A DNA stretch of 64,000 nt. Source: Phymatolithon calcareum. Lineage: Eukaryota; Rhodophyta; Florideophyceae; Hapalidiales. This document shows, piece by piece, positions 1-10,391 of this stretch. The stretch's first letter is position 1, and each line of letters opens with the position of its first letter. The notes beneath the pieces were generated by a model, which saw only the letters and a program-made list of their open reading frames with translations, did not search any database and had not been told where the DNA came from. The translations under genes were made by a program, and so were the position numbers. The stretch is taken from NCBI GenBank assembly GCA_977006965.1, contig OZ345358.1:2976001-3040000 (forward strand), written 5' to 3'.

Positions 1-78
1 AAGCACAAACTCTTTGTGCAAAGAATCATTGAAGCTTCCCGCTCTTCCAAAATAAATCTTCTTTGCTTGTGTGGTAAC

Positions 79-966
79 ATGGATCCCAACCCTCAAAACC
101 CACAGATCCATCAGAACCCTCCAACACTACAAGAACTTGCCAATGCATACCACAACCCTATGGCACAGTTCAATAATGCACAGCAAAACATCGCCTCGCT
201 CAAGACCGATCTGAATCAAACCAAGACCGCCTTACAGAATGCCCAGATGCAGCTCGGGACCCAAGTTAAGCCGCCGAAAATCAAGTCTCCTGAACCATTT
301 AAGGGAAAGGACTCGGTTTTAAGTTGGACAACTCCCATGAACAACTACCTCTCCGGCTCGACTGACGACCAGGCCTTACCTATCGCCGTCAGTTACCTTC
401 ATGGTCCAGCTCATGATTGGTGGATTGTTTACAAGGAAACCGAAGAGGGTCGAAGCATCGCAACCTGGAGCGAGCTACGTGAAGCTTTGATCTCTCGCTT
501 CGAAAACCTAAACAAAGAGAAGATTGCTAGAGATAAACTCGCCAAATGGAAGCAGCTCAAAGATGTTGCCACGTTCAATGACGACTTCCAGAGAATCATC
601 CTTGACATTCCGAGCATCAGCGTAGACGAGCAGATCGATCGCTACACCCGCGGGCTTAAGTCCTACATCTGGAAAGAAAAATGCACGAACGAGTATACTA
701 AACTCGCAAATGCTATGCGCGACGCCGAACGTGTTGAATCCGCTCACAGCCGACTGACAAAACCCAGTGCTGTAAACAGAAACGGTCAAGGAAACCAACG
801 GCAAGGAAATAGGGTCCAAGCACCCGTCCCAATGGAAATTGGAAACATACAGCTGCAGAAGCTCACTCCGGCTGAGCGCGAGATCTGTATGAAAGAAGGC
901 CGATGCCTTCGTTGCCGCGAGAAAGGTCATATGGCGAGAAACTGCCTAAAAGGCCAGAGGAACTGA
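79..966 (+). CDS. gag: Gag polyprotein of the gypsy element, CCHC zinc knuckle
   Basis: Gag forms the particle shell and binds element RNA. I chose the ATG at 79 (protein begins MDPNPQNPQ) because it is preceded by untranslated-looking sequence; an in-frame ATG at 16 would add 21 residues. The core matches retrotransposon Gag domains: PFKGKDSVLSW, then a helical stretch with WSELREALISRF, a typical Gag signature. Near the C terminus is one zinc knuckle, CLRCREKGHMARNC, with C-X2-C-X4-H-X4-C spacing. The frame is open along its whole length of about 295 residues, unlike pol, so this is the least damaged part of the element. It ends in a TGA at 964-966 and overlaps the protease frame, which starts near 903 in the -1 frame. 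Confidence 0.85.
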   Translation: MDPNPQNPQIHQNPPTLQELANAYHNPMAQFNNAQQNIASLKTDLNQTKTALQNAQMQLGTQVKPPKIKSPEPFKGKDSVLSWTTPMNNYLSGSTDDQALPIAVSYLHGPAHDWWIVYKETEEGRSIATWSELREALISRFENLNKEKIARDKLAKWKQLKDVATFNDDFQRIILDIPSISVDEQIDRYTRGLKSYIWKEKCTNEYTKLANAMRDAERVESAHSRLTKPSAVNRNGQGNQRQGNRVQAPVPMEIGNIQLQKLTPAEREICMKEGRCLRCREKGHMARNCLKGQRN

Positions 967-1346
967 GAATTGACGAACCTTCCAATCTACCACTTGATCG
1001 TCCCTCAGTTCCGAAGACTATTCCACCCCCTCCTGACCCTCCCCTTGAAACGTCCTCCGAGAACCAATCGTCTGAGAGTGATCCCTTCGAACCATCCAAC
1101 CCTAGTCTCCTTATTACCAGAGCCAAAGTTTCCGGCATTTCGGCAAGAATCCTCATCGATGACGGCGCAGAGCTCAATTACATTTCAGAAGAGTTCTGCA
1201 CCCGATACGGTATATCCATTGAAACCACGGATAAAACCGCCTCAATGGCTAATGGCACGAGTCAAATCCTGAAAAGTACCGTATACCACATCACCATTAC
1301 AATAGGTGGTTATACGGAAAAACTCCGCTTCGACGTCTGCCGTTGA
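903..1346 (+). pseudogene. Retropepsin-type protease region of gypsy pol
   Basis: The segment contains ILIDDGAELNYIS, the active-site loop of retropepsin-like aspartic proteases, here DDGA instead of the usual D-S/T-G-A. It lies in the -1 frame relative to gag and overlaps its last 64 bases, an arrangement that could allow -1 frameshifting. A clear slippery heptamer is not obvious, so simple mutation is equally possible. The frame is lost at about 1340, where coding similarity passes into the next frame ([12 protein letters not shown]). The protease would cut the Gag-Pol polyprotein inside the particle. Confidence 0.75.
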
Positions 1347-2558
1347 ATTTCGACGTATACCTCGGAAAAAAGTGGACTTCCAATGGAAGTGCCATTATCA
1401 ACTGTTACACGAATGAAGTAACCTTTTCATATAAAGGAAAACATCATACCATTGTCGCCACCGAACCAACAAAGCTTAACCTCGTCTCGGTGAACGCAAT
1501 TACCAAAGATGAACAACGAAATTATCCTTTGTATGCTGTTGTCCTCCGTAAAATTCCTGAGACCAACCAAGAGATCGCCGAGAATATAAAAAACCAAGAA
1601 ATTCGTGTGATACTCAACGAATTCAAGGACGTGTTCCCAAGGAAACTACCTAATGGACTCCCCCCAAAGCGCGCGCATGATATTTCCATACGCCTAAAGG
1701 AAGATAGCGCCCCTCAGAAAAAAGGATTATACCGAATATCTACCGCAGAGCTCCATGAGTTACAGAAGCAACTCGAAGAGCTCATAGACCAAGGTTTCAT
1801 CCGCCCAAGTACAATCCCGTGGGGAGCACCTGTTGTATTCGTAAGTAATAAAGATGGAACTATGCGCCTTTGCGTAGACTATCGAGCTCTTAACCGCCTT
1901 ACCGTCAATAACAGGTATCCACTTCCACGCATAGACGACATTCTGGACCAACTCTCTACCGCCAAGTACTTCACGAAGATCGACCTAATAAGCGGATATC
2001 ACTAAATCCGCCTTGACGAGGAATCCATCTCGCTCACCGCTTTTCGAACAAGGTATGGACATTTCGAGTTGCAGGTCTTACCGTTTGGACTAACAAATGC
2101 TCCGGCCACTTCATGTCACTCACGAACGAAGTCTTTTCGGAATATCTTGACAAGTTCATCACTGTATACCTCGATGACATCCTCATCTACAGCGATACAT
2201 GGAAAGATCACATTAACCATGTCCGAAAAGTCTTGAAACTCCAAAGAAAGCAAAAGCTCTACGCTAAGCTATCGAAATGTTGTTTTGGAGCCCAGGAAGT
2301 AGACTACCTTGCTTTCATTTTGCGACCCTCTGGCATAGCCATCAATCCCCGTAATACCAAAGCCATAGACGATTGTCCAACGCCGACCTCCAAAAAAGAC
2401 GTACAATCCTTCCTAGGATTTGTGAACTATTACCGACGTTTCACAAAGACTGCTCCAAGATATCAAAACCACTGACAGAGCTTACAAAAGATGTTCCATT
2501 CGTATGGACCAAGGAAGCAGAACATGCTTTTCTAAACCTGAAAAAGAAGGTCACCTAA
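1343..2558 (+). pseudogene. Reverse transcriptase of gypsy element, broken
   Basis: This is a classic gypsy RT: the linker with an [20 protein letters not shown] helix, then [30 protein letters not shown], and the catalytic YLDDILIYS at about 2170. The connection domain follows (FLGFVNYYRRF). A TAA at 2003-2005 interrupts the frame directly after the [10 protein letters not shown] motif. The frame changes around 2110 and again in 2373-2475, and a further stop lies at 2556-2558. The catalytic aspartates are still present, so the lesions are reading-frame damage and not active-site loss. Confidence 0.92.
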
Positions 2559-2567
2559 GCTCTAGTA

Positions 2568-3434
2568 TTGCAAACCTTCCACCCTGAATATCCCGTCATC
2601 GTAACCACGGACGCGTCAAAGAAAGCCATCGGAGCTGTTCTAGAACACGATGGACCTAGCGAACGCCGTACTGTCGCGTTTACATCACGTACGCTAAATA
2701 CGTCAGAACAGAATTACGCGGCTCATGACCTCGAACTATTAGCTATTGTTGATACCCCTCGGGTATGGAGATTTTACCTTCATGGACGGAAGTTTACAGT
2801 CCAGAGTGATCATCACCCCCTAAGATATCTCCAAACCCAAGAGCATCTGTTTCCGAGACAGGTTCGCTGGGTAGAACGCCTAGTAGAGTTCGATTTCTCC
2901 ATAGCGTACATCAAAGGAATATCGAACAGAGTCGCGGATGCACTTTCTAGAGCACCCAAAGACCCCCCAAAGAATTCTGAGTATGCTAACGATTTACTCA
3001 AGTCCCTGTTGGAAAAGACATTCCAAGCCAACTCTATCTCCACCACTGTACCTGGGCCCGACATAGTGAATAAGTTGGGAGTTGAATACGCACAAGACCC
3101 CGAGTTCAAGGCCATGTTTGAGAACCCAAAAGACCCCTTCGAAGTCAAGGACGGCCTTCTCTATCGAGATAGGAGACTTTGTGTTCCGAGACTTTGTGTT
3201 CCGATTGGACAATTTCGTTTTAACCTACTACATGACCATCATACCACCCCAAGCACTGGTCATTTAGGTGAAACGAAGACTAGGCATCGACTCCAACCGT
3301 TCTACTACTGGAAATCCATGCGCGATACCGTTCACGATTATGTCCAAGGTTGTCGCATCTGCCAACAAACTAAAGCAAGAAACCACAAGCCTTTTGGTTT
3401 TCTACAGCAACTAGACCCACCCGATACTAAATAG
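2568..3434 (+). pseudogene. RNase H and integrase zinc-binding region of gypsy pol
   Basis: The first part is the RNase H domain used to remove element RNA during cDNA synthesis: VTTDASKKAIGAVL, ELLAIV, QSDHHPLRYL and SNRVADALSR are the conserved blocks. The second part is the HHCC zinc-binding N terminus of integrase (TGHLGETKT...CRICQQTK). A 15-base tandem duplication at 3173-3202 repeats five residues between the two. The frame ends in a TAG at 3432-3434, just before the integrase core; read-through of that one codon would enter the core in the same frame. Confidence 0.9.
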
Positions 3435-3446
3435 ACCACCATCACG

Positions 3447-4498
3447 ATGGATTTCATAACACCTCTTCCGAAAACGCGTCGGAATAACGTTGGAATTCTT
3501 AACGTTGTCGACAAATTATCAAAGATGATTCGCTCCATACCAATTCCCGAGAATGTAGATGCTGTTCAAGTGGCCAAACTATTCAAGGAACACATCTACC
3601 GAAACCATGGACTCCCTCAGAAAATCATTTCTGACAGAGACACTATTTTCATGAGCAAGTTCTGGAAAAAGCTGTTCAAACTCCTAGGAACCAAGATTGC
3701 TCCCTCCACCGCATACCACCCACAGAGCGACGGACAATCCGAAATAGCCAATAGAAAGGTTGAGGAAATGATCCGAGCCTTTGCAAATTTCAGGAAAAAC
3801 AACTGGGACGATCATTTAGTAGACTTTGAAGTGGCGTACAACTCCGCCGTTCATAGCACTACTCTACATAGTCCCTTCTACCTGAATTACGGTATCAATC
3901 CAAAAACCATTCCGATTCAGACTCTCTCTTCGAACAACCCCTCCGTAACTGCATTCCTTAAGGAAATACAGGATACGGCAAAGTATGCGTACGAAAACAT
4001 CCAGAAGCAAAATGCAAGATGGCTGAATACGCTAATAAGTCTCGTCTTCCGCACAATTTTTCCGTCAACGACAATGTATGGCTTTCCACAAGAAATATCT
4101 CTCTAGAAGAAGGAACGGGATCCCGTAAACTGCACCCCAAGTTTTGTGGACCGTTCGTTATCACCAAGAAAATCAACGATGTCGCGTTCAAATTGGACAT
4201 TTCCGCATCAATGAAACAACTCGGCATCCACGATAAGTTTCAGGTAAGCCTCCTTAAGCCGATAGTGCAAGACGTATTTTCCCGAGACGCTGTCCCAGAA
4301 CCGGCCGTCATTTTTGCTGACGGTCAGCAAGAGTACGAGAAGATCCTCTCGCATCGTAAGCGCCGAGGAAAAACACAATACTTCGTTAAGTGGAAAGGAT
4401 ATCCTGACCACGAAAACACATGGCAGAGTCCCGAAGACTTCCGAAATTCACAGGAAGCACTCAAGGAATACCAAGAATCGAGACGATTCTCGTCTTAG
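3447..4498 (+). pseudogene. Integrase core and C-terminal chromodomain, gypsy
   Basis: The DDE integrase core runs from TMDFITPLP (first Asp) through IISDRDTIFMS (second Asp) to a QSEIANR-type segment holding the catalytic Glu. A frame change near 4020-4100 separates it from the C-terminal part (starting around 4019), which has the GPFVITKK module and ends in a chromodomain: EYEKILSHRKRR, QYFVKWKGYPDHENTWQ. Chromodomains of this position are known to steer integration toward methyl-marked chromatin in chromoviruses. The last codons sit directly on the polypurine tract. The aromatic positions of the chromodomain look well kept. Confidence 0.93.
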
Positions 4499-4508
4499 GG
4501 GGGAGGGA
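4498..4508 (+). other. Polypurine tract of the gypsy element
   Basis: GGGGGGAGGGA lies directly before the TG that opens the 3' LTR and overlaps the last base of the pol stop codon. Such a tract primes plus-strand DNA synthesis. Confidence 0.85.
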
Positions 4509-4860
4509 TGTGGCGTCCAACGCCACTATCACACCCTCCATTTCCTATAATACTAGTTCCCTTCAAATTGTCATTACAGCTTGCATTTACAGCAAACCCT
4601 TACAGATAGCATTACAGTCATTACAGTACGCGGCGCCTGCGGCGGGATAGGAAGCTCCTCTTCTCATACATTTGACACTTAGTATCAAATGTATGATAGA
4701 CAGATGAATTATTCCATTGATTCATTTATCATATGGCCAAGTCATCTTTGATCCAATTCTTTTTCTATAAAGGTCGCCGCTTCGCGGCGCCCTCGGCGTT
4801 TTGCCAGGGAACAACCCGACCACAACCAGTGTGCCAACTTGTGCGATTAACAACGCCACA
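4509..4860 (+). repeat. 3' LTR of the gypsy element
   Basis: The 352-base LTR begins TGTGGCG and ends CGCCACA, so it has perfect 7-base terminal inverted repeats and canonical TG...CA ends. The left end also forms a small palindrome (GTGGCGT/ACGCCAC). Inside are CTTACAG-type repeats, an 11-base-stem hairpin at 4665-4695 (CATACATTTGA/TCAAATGTATG), a TATA box at 4766-4771, and a GC hairpin at 4775-4789. It matches the solo LTRs at 7398-7803 and 55483-55845, both on the opposite strand. The predicted target duplication on this side is CCAGA (4861-4865); its partner is outside the window. Confidence 0.93.
4766..4771 (+). promoter_or_regulatory. TATA box in gypsy LTR
   Basis: TTTCTATAAAGG in the LTR is followed at once by a GC-rich hairpin (CGCCGC, loop TTC, GCGGCG). 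The position fits the U3/R border. The motif is kept in the solo LTR near 55575 (minus strand), which supports function. Confidence 0.6.
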
Positions 4861-5335
4861 CCAGAGGACCGTTGGTGGCGTGTAGTGACTCCGTGACCTC
4901 CCAGAACACCTCACTCAATTTTGATTCACGCATACAAAATACCTTCTCCAAGTCTCTCCAGCGACAAGGATACGCAAGTCGGCAAAGCATCACGCATGTA
5001 GCCGTGATCGGGTCACACAAATACCCGTTTCGCTCCGTCCGCCCAGTCCACCCACATAATGCCGCAATCTGCGGTATCTCGTTGCGTCTGAACCGGAAAT
5101 CAATGAGACACTGCTCCTCGCTGTAGAGGTTCAGGTTGAACGTTGTTTCGGAGATGTGTCGCGAACGTCGCACAATTTGCACCTTGTCTTCTGAGACGTC
5201 CTTGGCAGCTTCCATGGCGCGTAATTTCAGAGCAGAATTTGATGTGCGCAATGCCCTTTGAAAGCAATGCCAAGCTCTTCGCTGGCGCTCTCGAGCTTTT
5301 CCAATGCAGAAATCAGACACCCGCATCTTGTTCAC
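4861..5335 (-). pseudogene. Harbinger-like transposase, N-terminal part cut by the gypsy insertion
   Basis: The minus-strand frame starts MNKMRVSDFCIGKARERQRR at 5335. It carries SEEQCLIDFRFRRNEIPQI, then YLCDPITATCVMLCRLAYPC, RWRDLEKVF and SKLSEVFWEVTESL. This series resembles the region before the DDE core of HARBI1/PIF-type nucleases. The frame runs to base 4861 and then passes into LTR sequence, gaining two foreign codons and a stop. The catalytic part is absent; if the gypsy element simply inserted, it should lie beyond the left edge of the window on the same strand. I cannot tell whether this was a transposon or a domesticated HARBI1-like gene. Confidence 0.6.
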
Positions 5336-7392
5336 CGGTATTACCTAGCTTCTCCAATACGCTCATACTGGTACAATCTGAGTCGTGCTTATTTAGTTTC
5401 ATTACACTGTCAGAGATCAAGATTTCTCACGAAATTTGCAACTCCGTAAACTCAATTTTCAATTTCCGTATCAAATTTCGTGAGATGAAATGTGAAAGCA
5501 CTTCTGACGAAATTTGTCTCACTATTGCATTTCCGTAATTCCTCTATTGCACTGTTTACGTCATGCAAGTTGACTTTCGAGGCGAAACTGCGTCACTTCC
5601 TCCGTTGTTACTCATTTTTCCTCGCCAAAGATTCAATTCGACTCTCTCTAATTACAATACCACGTCAAAGAGACCGACCCGAGGACACTACAAGGCTTAC
5701 CGCCGACACCCGTGCTTCTTTTAGGTGGTAGTTCCTCAGCGTCATGCAGGACAGCAACCCCCTTGCTATTGACAATATCAAATAGAAAAATCAGTAGGCA
5801 GAGAGTATGAGAGGAAGCCCAGGTAGCGCCTAGACAGAAACCTCCAAAAGCTGACTACTCGCGTTTTCGCGTGCCATGAAGCGAAACTATTTCTCCCCTG
5901 TTCTTGTTTCCAGTTGCCAAACAAGCTAAAACCAAATCGAATCGTCAAACCAGAAATGTGAACAGTACGGCAGGCAGTACGAAATACCCACGAAACGGTA
6001 AACCAAGTGATAGCTCAGCAAGTCCTGTGGGCAGTCCGGACATCAGCGTTGAAAAGTGCGGGGAACACGGGAGGCAGTGTTGTAGTTAATACGAAGAGCA
6101 CTGCGGAAATAACTGCAACTGCAGGAACAACTGCAACAGAGGCAATAAGACCAGCAGAAATAACAGTAGTAGCAGCAGTAGTAAGCAGTAGAAGTCGATG
6201 CTTCGCTCAGTGATGCAAGTTCATCAAGCGGGTTTTTGCAAAAGAGTAGGAACTGTGGGAGTTCTGTTCAGTCTTGCGGGAGATCACTTTCTCTTTAAAT
6301 CAGGCAGGTAGATTTTAGATTTTCTTTCGCTGGTTTAAAATTCCCGAATGTGATTTGCCTACGCAAATAGCGAGTAGTCATGATTTGTACAGAAATAGTG
6401 GAAATGAGATAATATTTCGGGCCTACGAGTCGACCACTGCTTCTCACCGACGACGGTGAGATTGGTTGGTCCACTTTAAGGTTCGCTTGCACAAGCGAGT
6501 TTACTTCATCTTACTTCATAAAGCGTTCTCCAGTATCAACGGCATAGCATATAGGCTGCCTGCTCACTTCTTAACACGCACTAATTAATCTCTTCTAAAA
6601 TATCGTAGCAAATCTGGGCCTCACACATAGATCGCCTCCACGCCGAAGCGTGTATGGTGGATACTCGATGGCCCAGTCTCCCGAATAATCTCACATACCG
6701 AGCACCTGTACTATAGTGCTTAAATTGAGACTCGGCGAATCGAAAACTAGCCATGCTCGAATTGACAGGCCCAACCCCGCCGTCGTCGGATTTCCAAGAA
6801 ATCTTTCGAATTTAAACTGATTTGAGACAGACTGGATATCATGTGCGTGTCGCAATTGGAGTTAATACAACGTCATTCCACGTGTACTGCGAGCAGTCAA
6901 CGCGACTTGGCTACGAGCGCGGTCGTGAAGATGGCGAGAACGGCAGACGAGACGACCTCGTTGGCGTTTACTTGTATGTTGTGTGATAGCTGAGTTGGAT
7001 CTTCTTGTAAAAGCTAGTCCTCAAGATTCTCTTCGCTTTCGCACTAGTCTAAACACTATCATTAACGCACGCTGTCTTAAAATCCCGCTGTAATGGGCTT
7101 AAAAGACTGTTTTAAGGCCTCCACTAACATTTCACTAGCTTCTACTTAAATCTTTTAAAGCATGCAAAGCAGTAAAAATATTTGTTTAAACTTTTCTAAA
7201 CAGCCATCTAGGCTTTTAATAATACTTACGAGCGGTATCGTCAGTGATCAAGGTATGTTTCCATTTAAGCATTTAGCGGTCCCCTTGTCGATTGTTGTAT
7301 GTAATTTAAGTGGAAGGAGACAATTAAGTCAATGTTCCGTAAAAGAACGTGGATTAAATCTAACTCCCTTTTCGTCGAACAGTGAGTCACAG
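5336..7392. other. Intergenic, no gene recognised
   Basis: No coding similarity or long plausible frame is visible on either strand. The stretch has short direct repeats such as GAAATTTG near 5430-5515 and an alanine/threonine-coding low-complexity run at 6090-6190. It may be old, unrecognisable transposon sequence. Confidence 0.5.
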
Positions 7393-7397
7393 GAAGG

Positions 7398-7803
7398 TTT
7401 GGGAGTTGAAATGCACAAGTTGGCACACTGGGGTGTGGTCGGGTTGTTCCCTGGCAAAACGCCGAGGGCGCCGCGAAGCAGTGACCATTATAGAAGAAAA
7501 ATTGGATCAAAGGATGACTTGGCAGTATGAGAATTTAATCAATGGAAGAATCTGGAAGCCGCGTCGTCACTGTAATGCTTACAGTATAAGCACCTGTAAG
7601 CTGTGTAAATCAGCTGTAAGCAGAAGTTCTAGGGTTTGCCTTTGGTGATCCTTCATGGTGTAAGTACGCATCGAAACCTACGGTACTGTAATGACTGTAA
7701 TGCTATCTGTAAGGGCTTGCTGTAAATGCAAGCTGTAATGACAATTTGCAGGGAGCTAGTTTTATAGGAAACGGAGAGTATGACAGTGGCGTTGGACGCC
7801 AAA
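7398..7803 (-). repeat. Solo LTR of the gypsy family with GAAGG target duplication
   Basis: The sequence is the reverse complement of the LTR at 4509-4860 and aligns closely with 55483-55845. It is flanked by GAAGG at 7393-7397 and 7804-7808, a perfect 5-base target-site duplication. The internal region has been lost, as expected from LTR-LTR recombination. The end nearest 7398 has decayed (TTTGGGA instead of TGTGGGG), and an extra segment near 7545-7575 makes it about 40 bases longer than the other solo copy. Confidence 0.92.
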
Positions 7804-7930
7804 GAAGGAGACAAGAGCTCAGTCAGGAATTTTTCCCCGCTTCATCGCAGGGTTTTTTGTACGGGCCAGACCTGTGCTCCGTCCTCGCCCATGGGAAAAT
7901 ACTATCACCTTCTGGTAGTTTGGTAGTACA

Positions 7931-8060
7931 TGGATTCCGCCCTCAGTGGTGTGCCGCACTACTCAAGGAAGCTGGAAAGAGAATAGAAGGCGATGAAAGA
8001 AGGTAACGAGATGACCAGCTATCGTGAGCATCCTGAATGGTTTCGAACCCGGGTCATCCC
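7931..8060 (+). repeat. Diverged fragment related to the SINE body
   Basis: Bases 7931-7972 match the body of the SINE at 22061-22352 (shared block AGTGGTGTGCCGCA, then TACTC and GGAAGC), followed by weaker similarity around GACCAGCTATCGTGAGCATC. No box A or box B is evident upstream, so this would be a 5'-truncated or heavily mutated copy. It begins about 120 bases after the solo LTR. Confidence 0.4.
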
Positions 8061-8952
8061 TTTGAATGACGACGGTTGAAGATTGGCTGTGTAGAGATAT
8101 TGATGTTAAGCACGGCGAAGGCCTGCACTTTGTGCAGCTTTGAGCTGTTGTGACATCAAGTACCACTCGTATCAGTTCAAGTCTACTGTAGCCGTAAGAA
8201 TGTGGAGTTGTTCCAGGACAACGTCAAAAAGCCACAACAGAGAAGAAGAAGGTTAGGGACGAAAATGAAACACGAAAAGGTGCGTCCTTAATCTGGAGCC
8301 AGCGCACGCGACTGTACGGTTTGCCCACCATAATTGTCTACTCAAAATCTTCATTTAGAGTGCCAACTCTCTAGAAATAACGGGGAACATCTCCCCCAAT
8401 TGGACATAGAGCTTGGCGCTCGAACCATTGTATGCTATGAGCAACAGTACTCGGCTGTTCATCCTCCCGCCTGGGCTCGCGTCCGCGCGTGTCTCGCCAG
8501 CGACAAATTGGGCAACAGAATGGTTACCCCCTTCCCGCATGGGAAGGTGCACTCAAGCTTTTATTTTTAGCCATCGCAGATCCAGCTGTTGAAGGACAGC
8601 TCTGCATTAGCGGCGTCGGCCGGAATCTAGGCTAGGGTAATTACCGCTTGGCAATTGCCATGAATGCAATGAAATTGAAATACAAGAAAACCCGGGAACA
8701 AAACAAATCATACTACTACACAAGTTGACAGAAAAATCGGGAAAGGGAATCTCCCCGACGGAAGATGATCTTCGAAACTCGGCGTATGCAAGGTTGGTCG
8801 CTAGCACAAGGGGCAAGGCATGTTGATGATTCCAGACCGAGGAGCTGGGCGGATTGGGAATAACGGCCGTTGTGGTCGAGCGCTGCCGCTCCCGCTAGCC
8901 GGTGATGCATGAACTCCGCCACGCAACCGTGTCCCCGTTCTGTCTTGATTTC
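8061..8952. other. Intergenic, no gene recognised
   Basis: Only short unconvincing frames are present. A box B-like string occurs near 8040-8060 (GGTTTCGAACCCGGG), but no cloverleaf can be folded around it. Confidence 0.45.
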
Positions 8953-9517
8953 TTAGGCGCGGATGTGTACCGGCGTGAACATCGGCTCACCGTCTATTAT
9001 AACATCAAGAACTTTGCTGGGATTTGCCAAGAGAGTCCCTAAGCGTGCGTTCAGTGCTTCTGTGGATTGAATTGTAACTTGGTTGGTCTTCTGGTTCGCT
9101 TTTCGTTGTAATGGAGCTGAAAAATTGGCGTTTTCCGCTGTAGATTTTCGCTGAAGAGTATTGTAAGCAGGCTTTGGCTTTTCTGCACTTTGCAGGCGTG
9201 GGCTCCACCCAAGCTGCCGAGCGGACTGAAGCACCTTCAGCAGGTATCTATGCCTTAACGGTAATAATCCTTATGGTCGTACTCTTAGTCTTCTTAACCG
9301 GGGGCTGAATTAGAACCCATTTTACGAGCATCTTCGTGCTTGAGTGCCCATTGATTTCCTCTGCAACTACAGTAGATCCTGAATCGTGCCAATAACATTT
9401 ATTAACTTGGAAAAAACTCCCAATAGTTTGCAACATTCTTCCCGCCTGGTCATCGTTGTTTCCTTGGCACGTACTGTATGGATGCACCTGTCGGCGGGGG
9501 ACTTTTTCCTGCGGCAC
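8953..9517 (-). pseudogene. Unnamed dispersed coding repeat, copy 1
   Basis: The minus strand encodes STKMLVKWVLIQPPVKKTKS and, after a stop, a second part with RKANQKTNQVTIQSTEAL. The same two blocks occur in the same order on the plus strand at 42930-43310 (LRVKWVLIQHPVKKIKIATV; RKANQ, TNQATTQSSEALGALLG after frame correction). Similarity extends to the DNA level across the stop (GGTGCTTCAG, CGCTCGGCA, GAGCCCAC), so this is a repeat family. I do not recognise the protein. The basic, Gln/Ser/Thr-rich character would suit ORF1 of a non-LTR element or a Gag-like protein, but that is a guess. Confidence 0.5.
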
Positions 9518-9967
9518 GGCAGGTCAGATTCTCGTGGGTGAGCAGCACATTTTCGTTCCTATCACAGAGTGAAGCGCTTATAAGGTAGTAGTTGAGATAC
9601 TCCTTGTGCAGAAGACAAGCCCAGCTTTACGACTATGGCGCGAGCGAGCTGTTTCGTTATGAGTTTTCGCCTCTTAATTGAGGGGGCCCGTCAAATACAC
9701 TACAGTAGGGCTATCAGGCTTATCCTGTTTTCTCCACTCACTGTTCCTGGGATATGAGTGTTACATCATTCCCAATATCGGTTTAGTTATGACTAATTTA
9801 TTGCGTTGTTGTGCACAAGAAACGAGAGCACCAAACCAGGAACAAAACCTGCAACCTATCTCTGGGTCCGAGTTATACCTCACAACATTTTACTTGGCAG
9901 CGAACAGAACAAGTGTGGTTGAATCCAAATCAACTGTCTTGTGAAGCCGTTAGGCAGTCCAATGCCA
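9518..9967. other. Intergenic between a dispersed repeat and gene island 1
   Basis: No coding similarity is visible. This is the 3' flank of the small secreted protein gene. Confidence 0.4.
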
Positions 9968-10300
9968 TCATTCGATGCTTTGCGGATTGGCAGCTCCATT
10001 GAACTGACCGAGCGGGTTGGTAGCCTGGCGCACGCGATGCATGACAGATTTGCAGTCAACCTGGCTGCACCAAGAGAGAGAGCTGTCATCAGCGCACGAG
10101 CCATTGCCCTTCGTGCAAACGAACATGCGGCACTTGTCGGCATTGCTGCAAGGCCCAGGAGCGGGGTTTTGTTCCGAGCAGAATTCGTTGTGCAACGCGG
10201 AACAGAATCGGATCATTTCAGGATCGCCCTTTGGTGCCTCGATAGCCCCGACGGCAAGCGCTAGCGCGGCGACAAGAGCGAGCACGCAGAATGTCCTCAT
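9968..10300 (-). CDS. Small secreted cysteine-rich protein
   Basis: The 110-residue protein opens with a textbook signal peptide (MRTFCVLALVAALALAVGA), so it should enter the secretory pathway. After the predicted cut there are eight cysteines at residues 33, 41, 51, 57, 62, 69, 78 and 83, an even number that could make four disulfides. The last 25 residues have none. I do not recognise the family. The spacing C-X7-C-X9-C-X5-C-X4-C-X6-C-X8-C-X4-C could serve as a search pattern. No intron is needed. A TACAGTA-type motif lies about 95-110 bases before the start, as near other genes here. A secreted defence or matrix peptide is possible; I see no toxin signature. Confidence 0.7.
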   Translation of the reverse strand: MRTFCVLALVAALALAVGAIEAPKGDPEMIRFCSALHNEFCSEQNPAPGPCSNADKCRMFVCTKGNGSCADDSSLSWCSQVDCKSVMHRVRQATNPLGQFNGAANPQSIE

Positions 10301-10391
10301 TGCGACTGGGATTGTTTCTGGTAACGGTGGGGAAGCGGGCTTGAGGTGGCGTGCAGATCAGTGGGGAAGCGGAAGGAGCACCTAACGAACG

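Larger units (their letters stand above)
1..4860 (+). mobile_element. Ty3/gypsy chromovirus, 5' LTR outside the window
   Basis: The order is gag, aspartic protease, reverse transcriptase, RNase H, integrase, chromodomain, polypurine tract, 3' LTR. That is the order of Ty3/gypsy elements of the chromovirus branch. The left LTR and primer-binding site must lie before base 1, because gag starts within the first 80 bases. Pol is broken by several frame changes and by in-frame stops at 2003-2005, 2556-2558 and 3432-3434, so this copy cannot make a full polyprotein. Two solo LTRs of the same family (7398-7803 and 55483-55845) show the family has been active repeatedly in this region. The 3' end sits exactly inside a Harbinger-like transposase reading frame on the minus strand. 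Confidence 0.95.

Noticed and set aside
6090-6190. Ala/Thr/Val-coding stretch
   Set aside because: Low-complexity trinucleotide-like DNA with no surrounding gene structure.
8030-8065. tRNA box B-like string GGTTTCGAACCCGGG
   Set aside because: No paired T arm, acceptor stem or box A on either strand.
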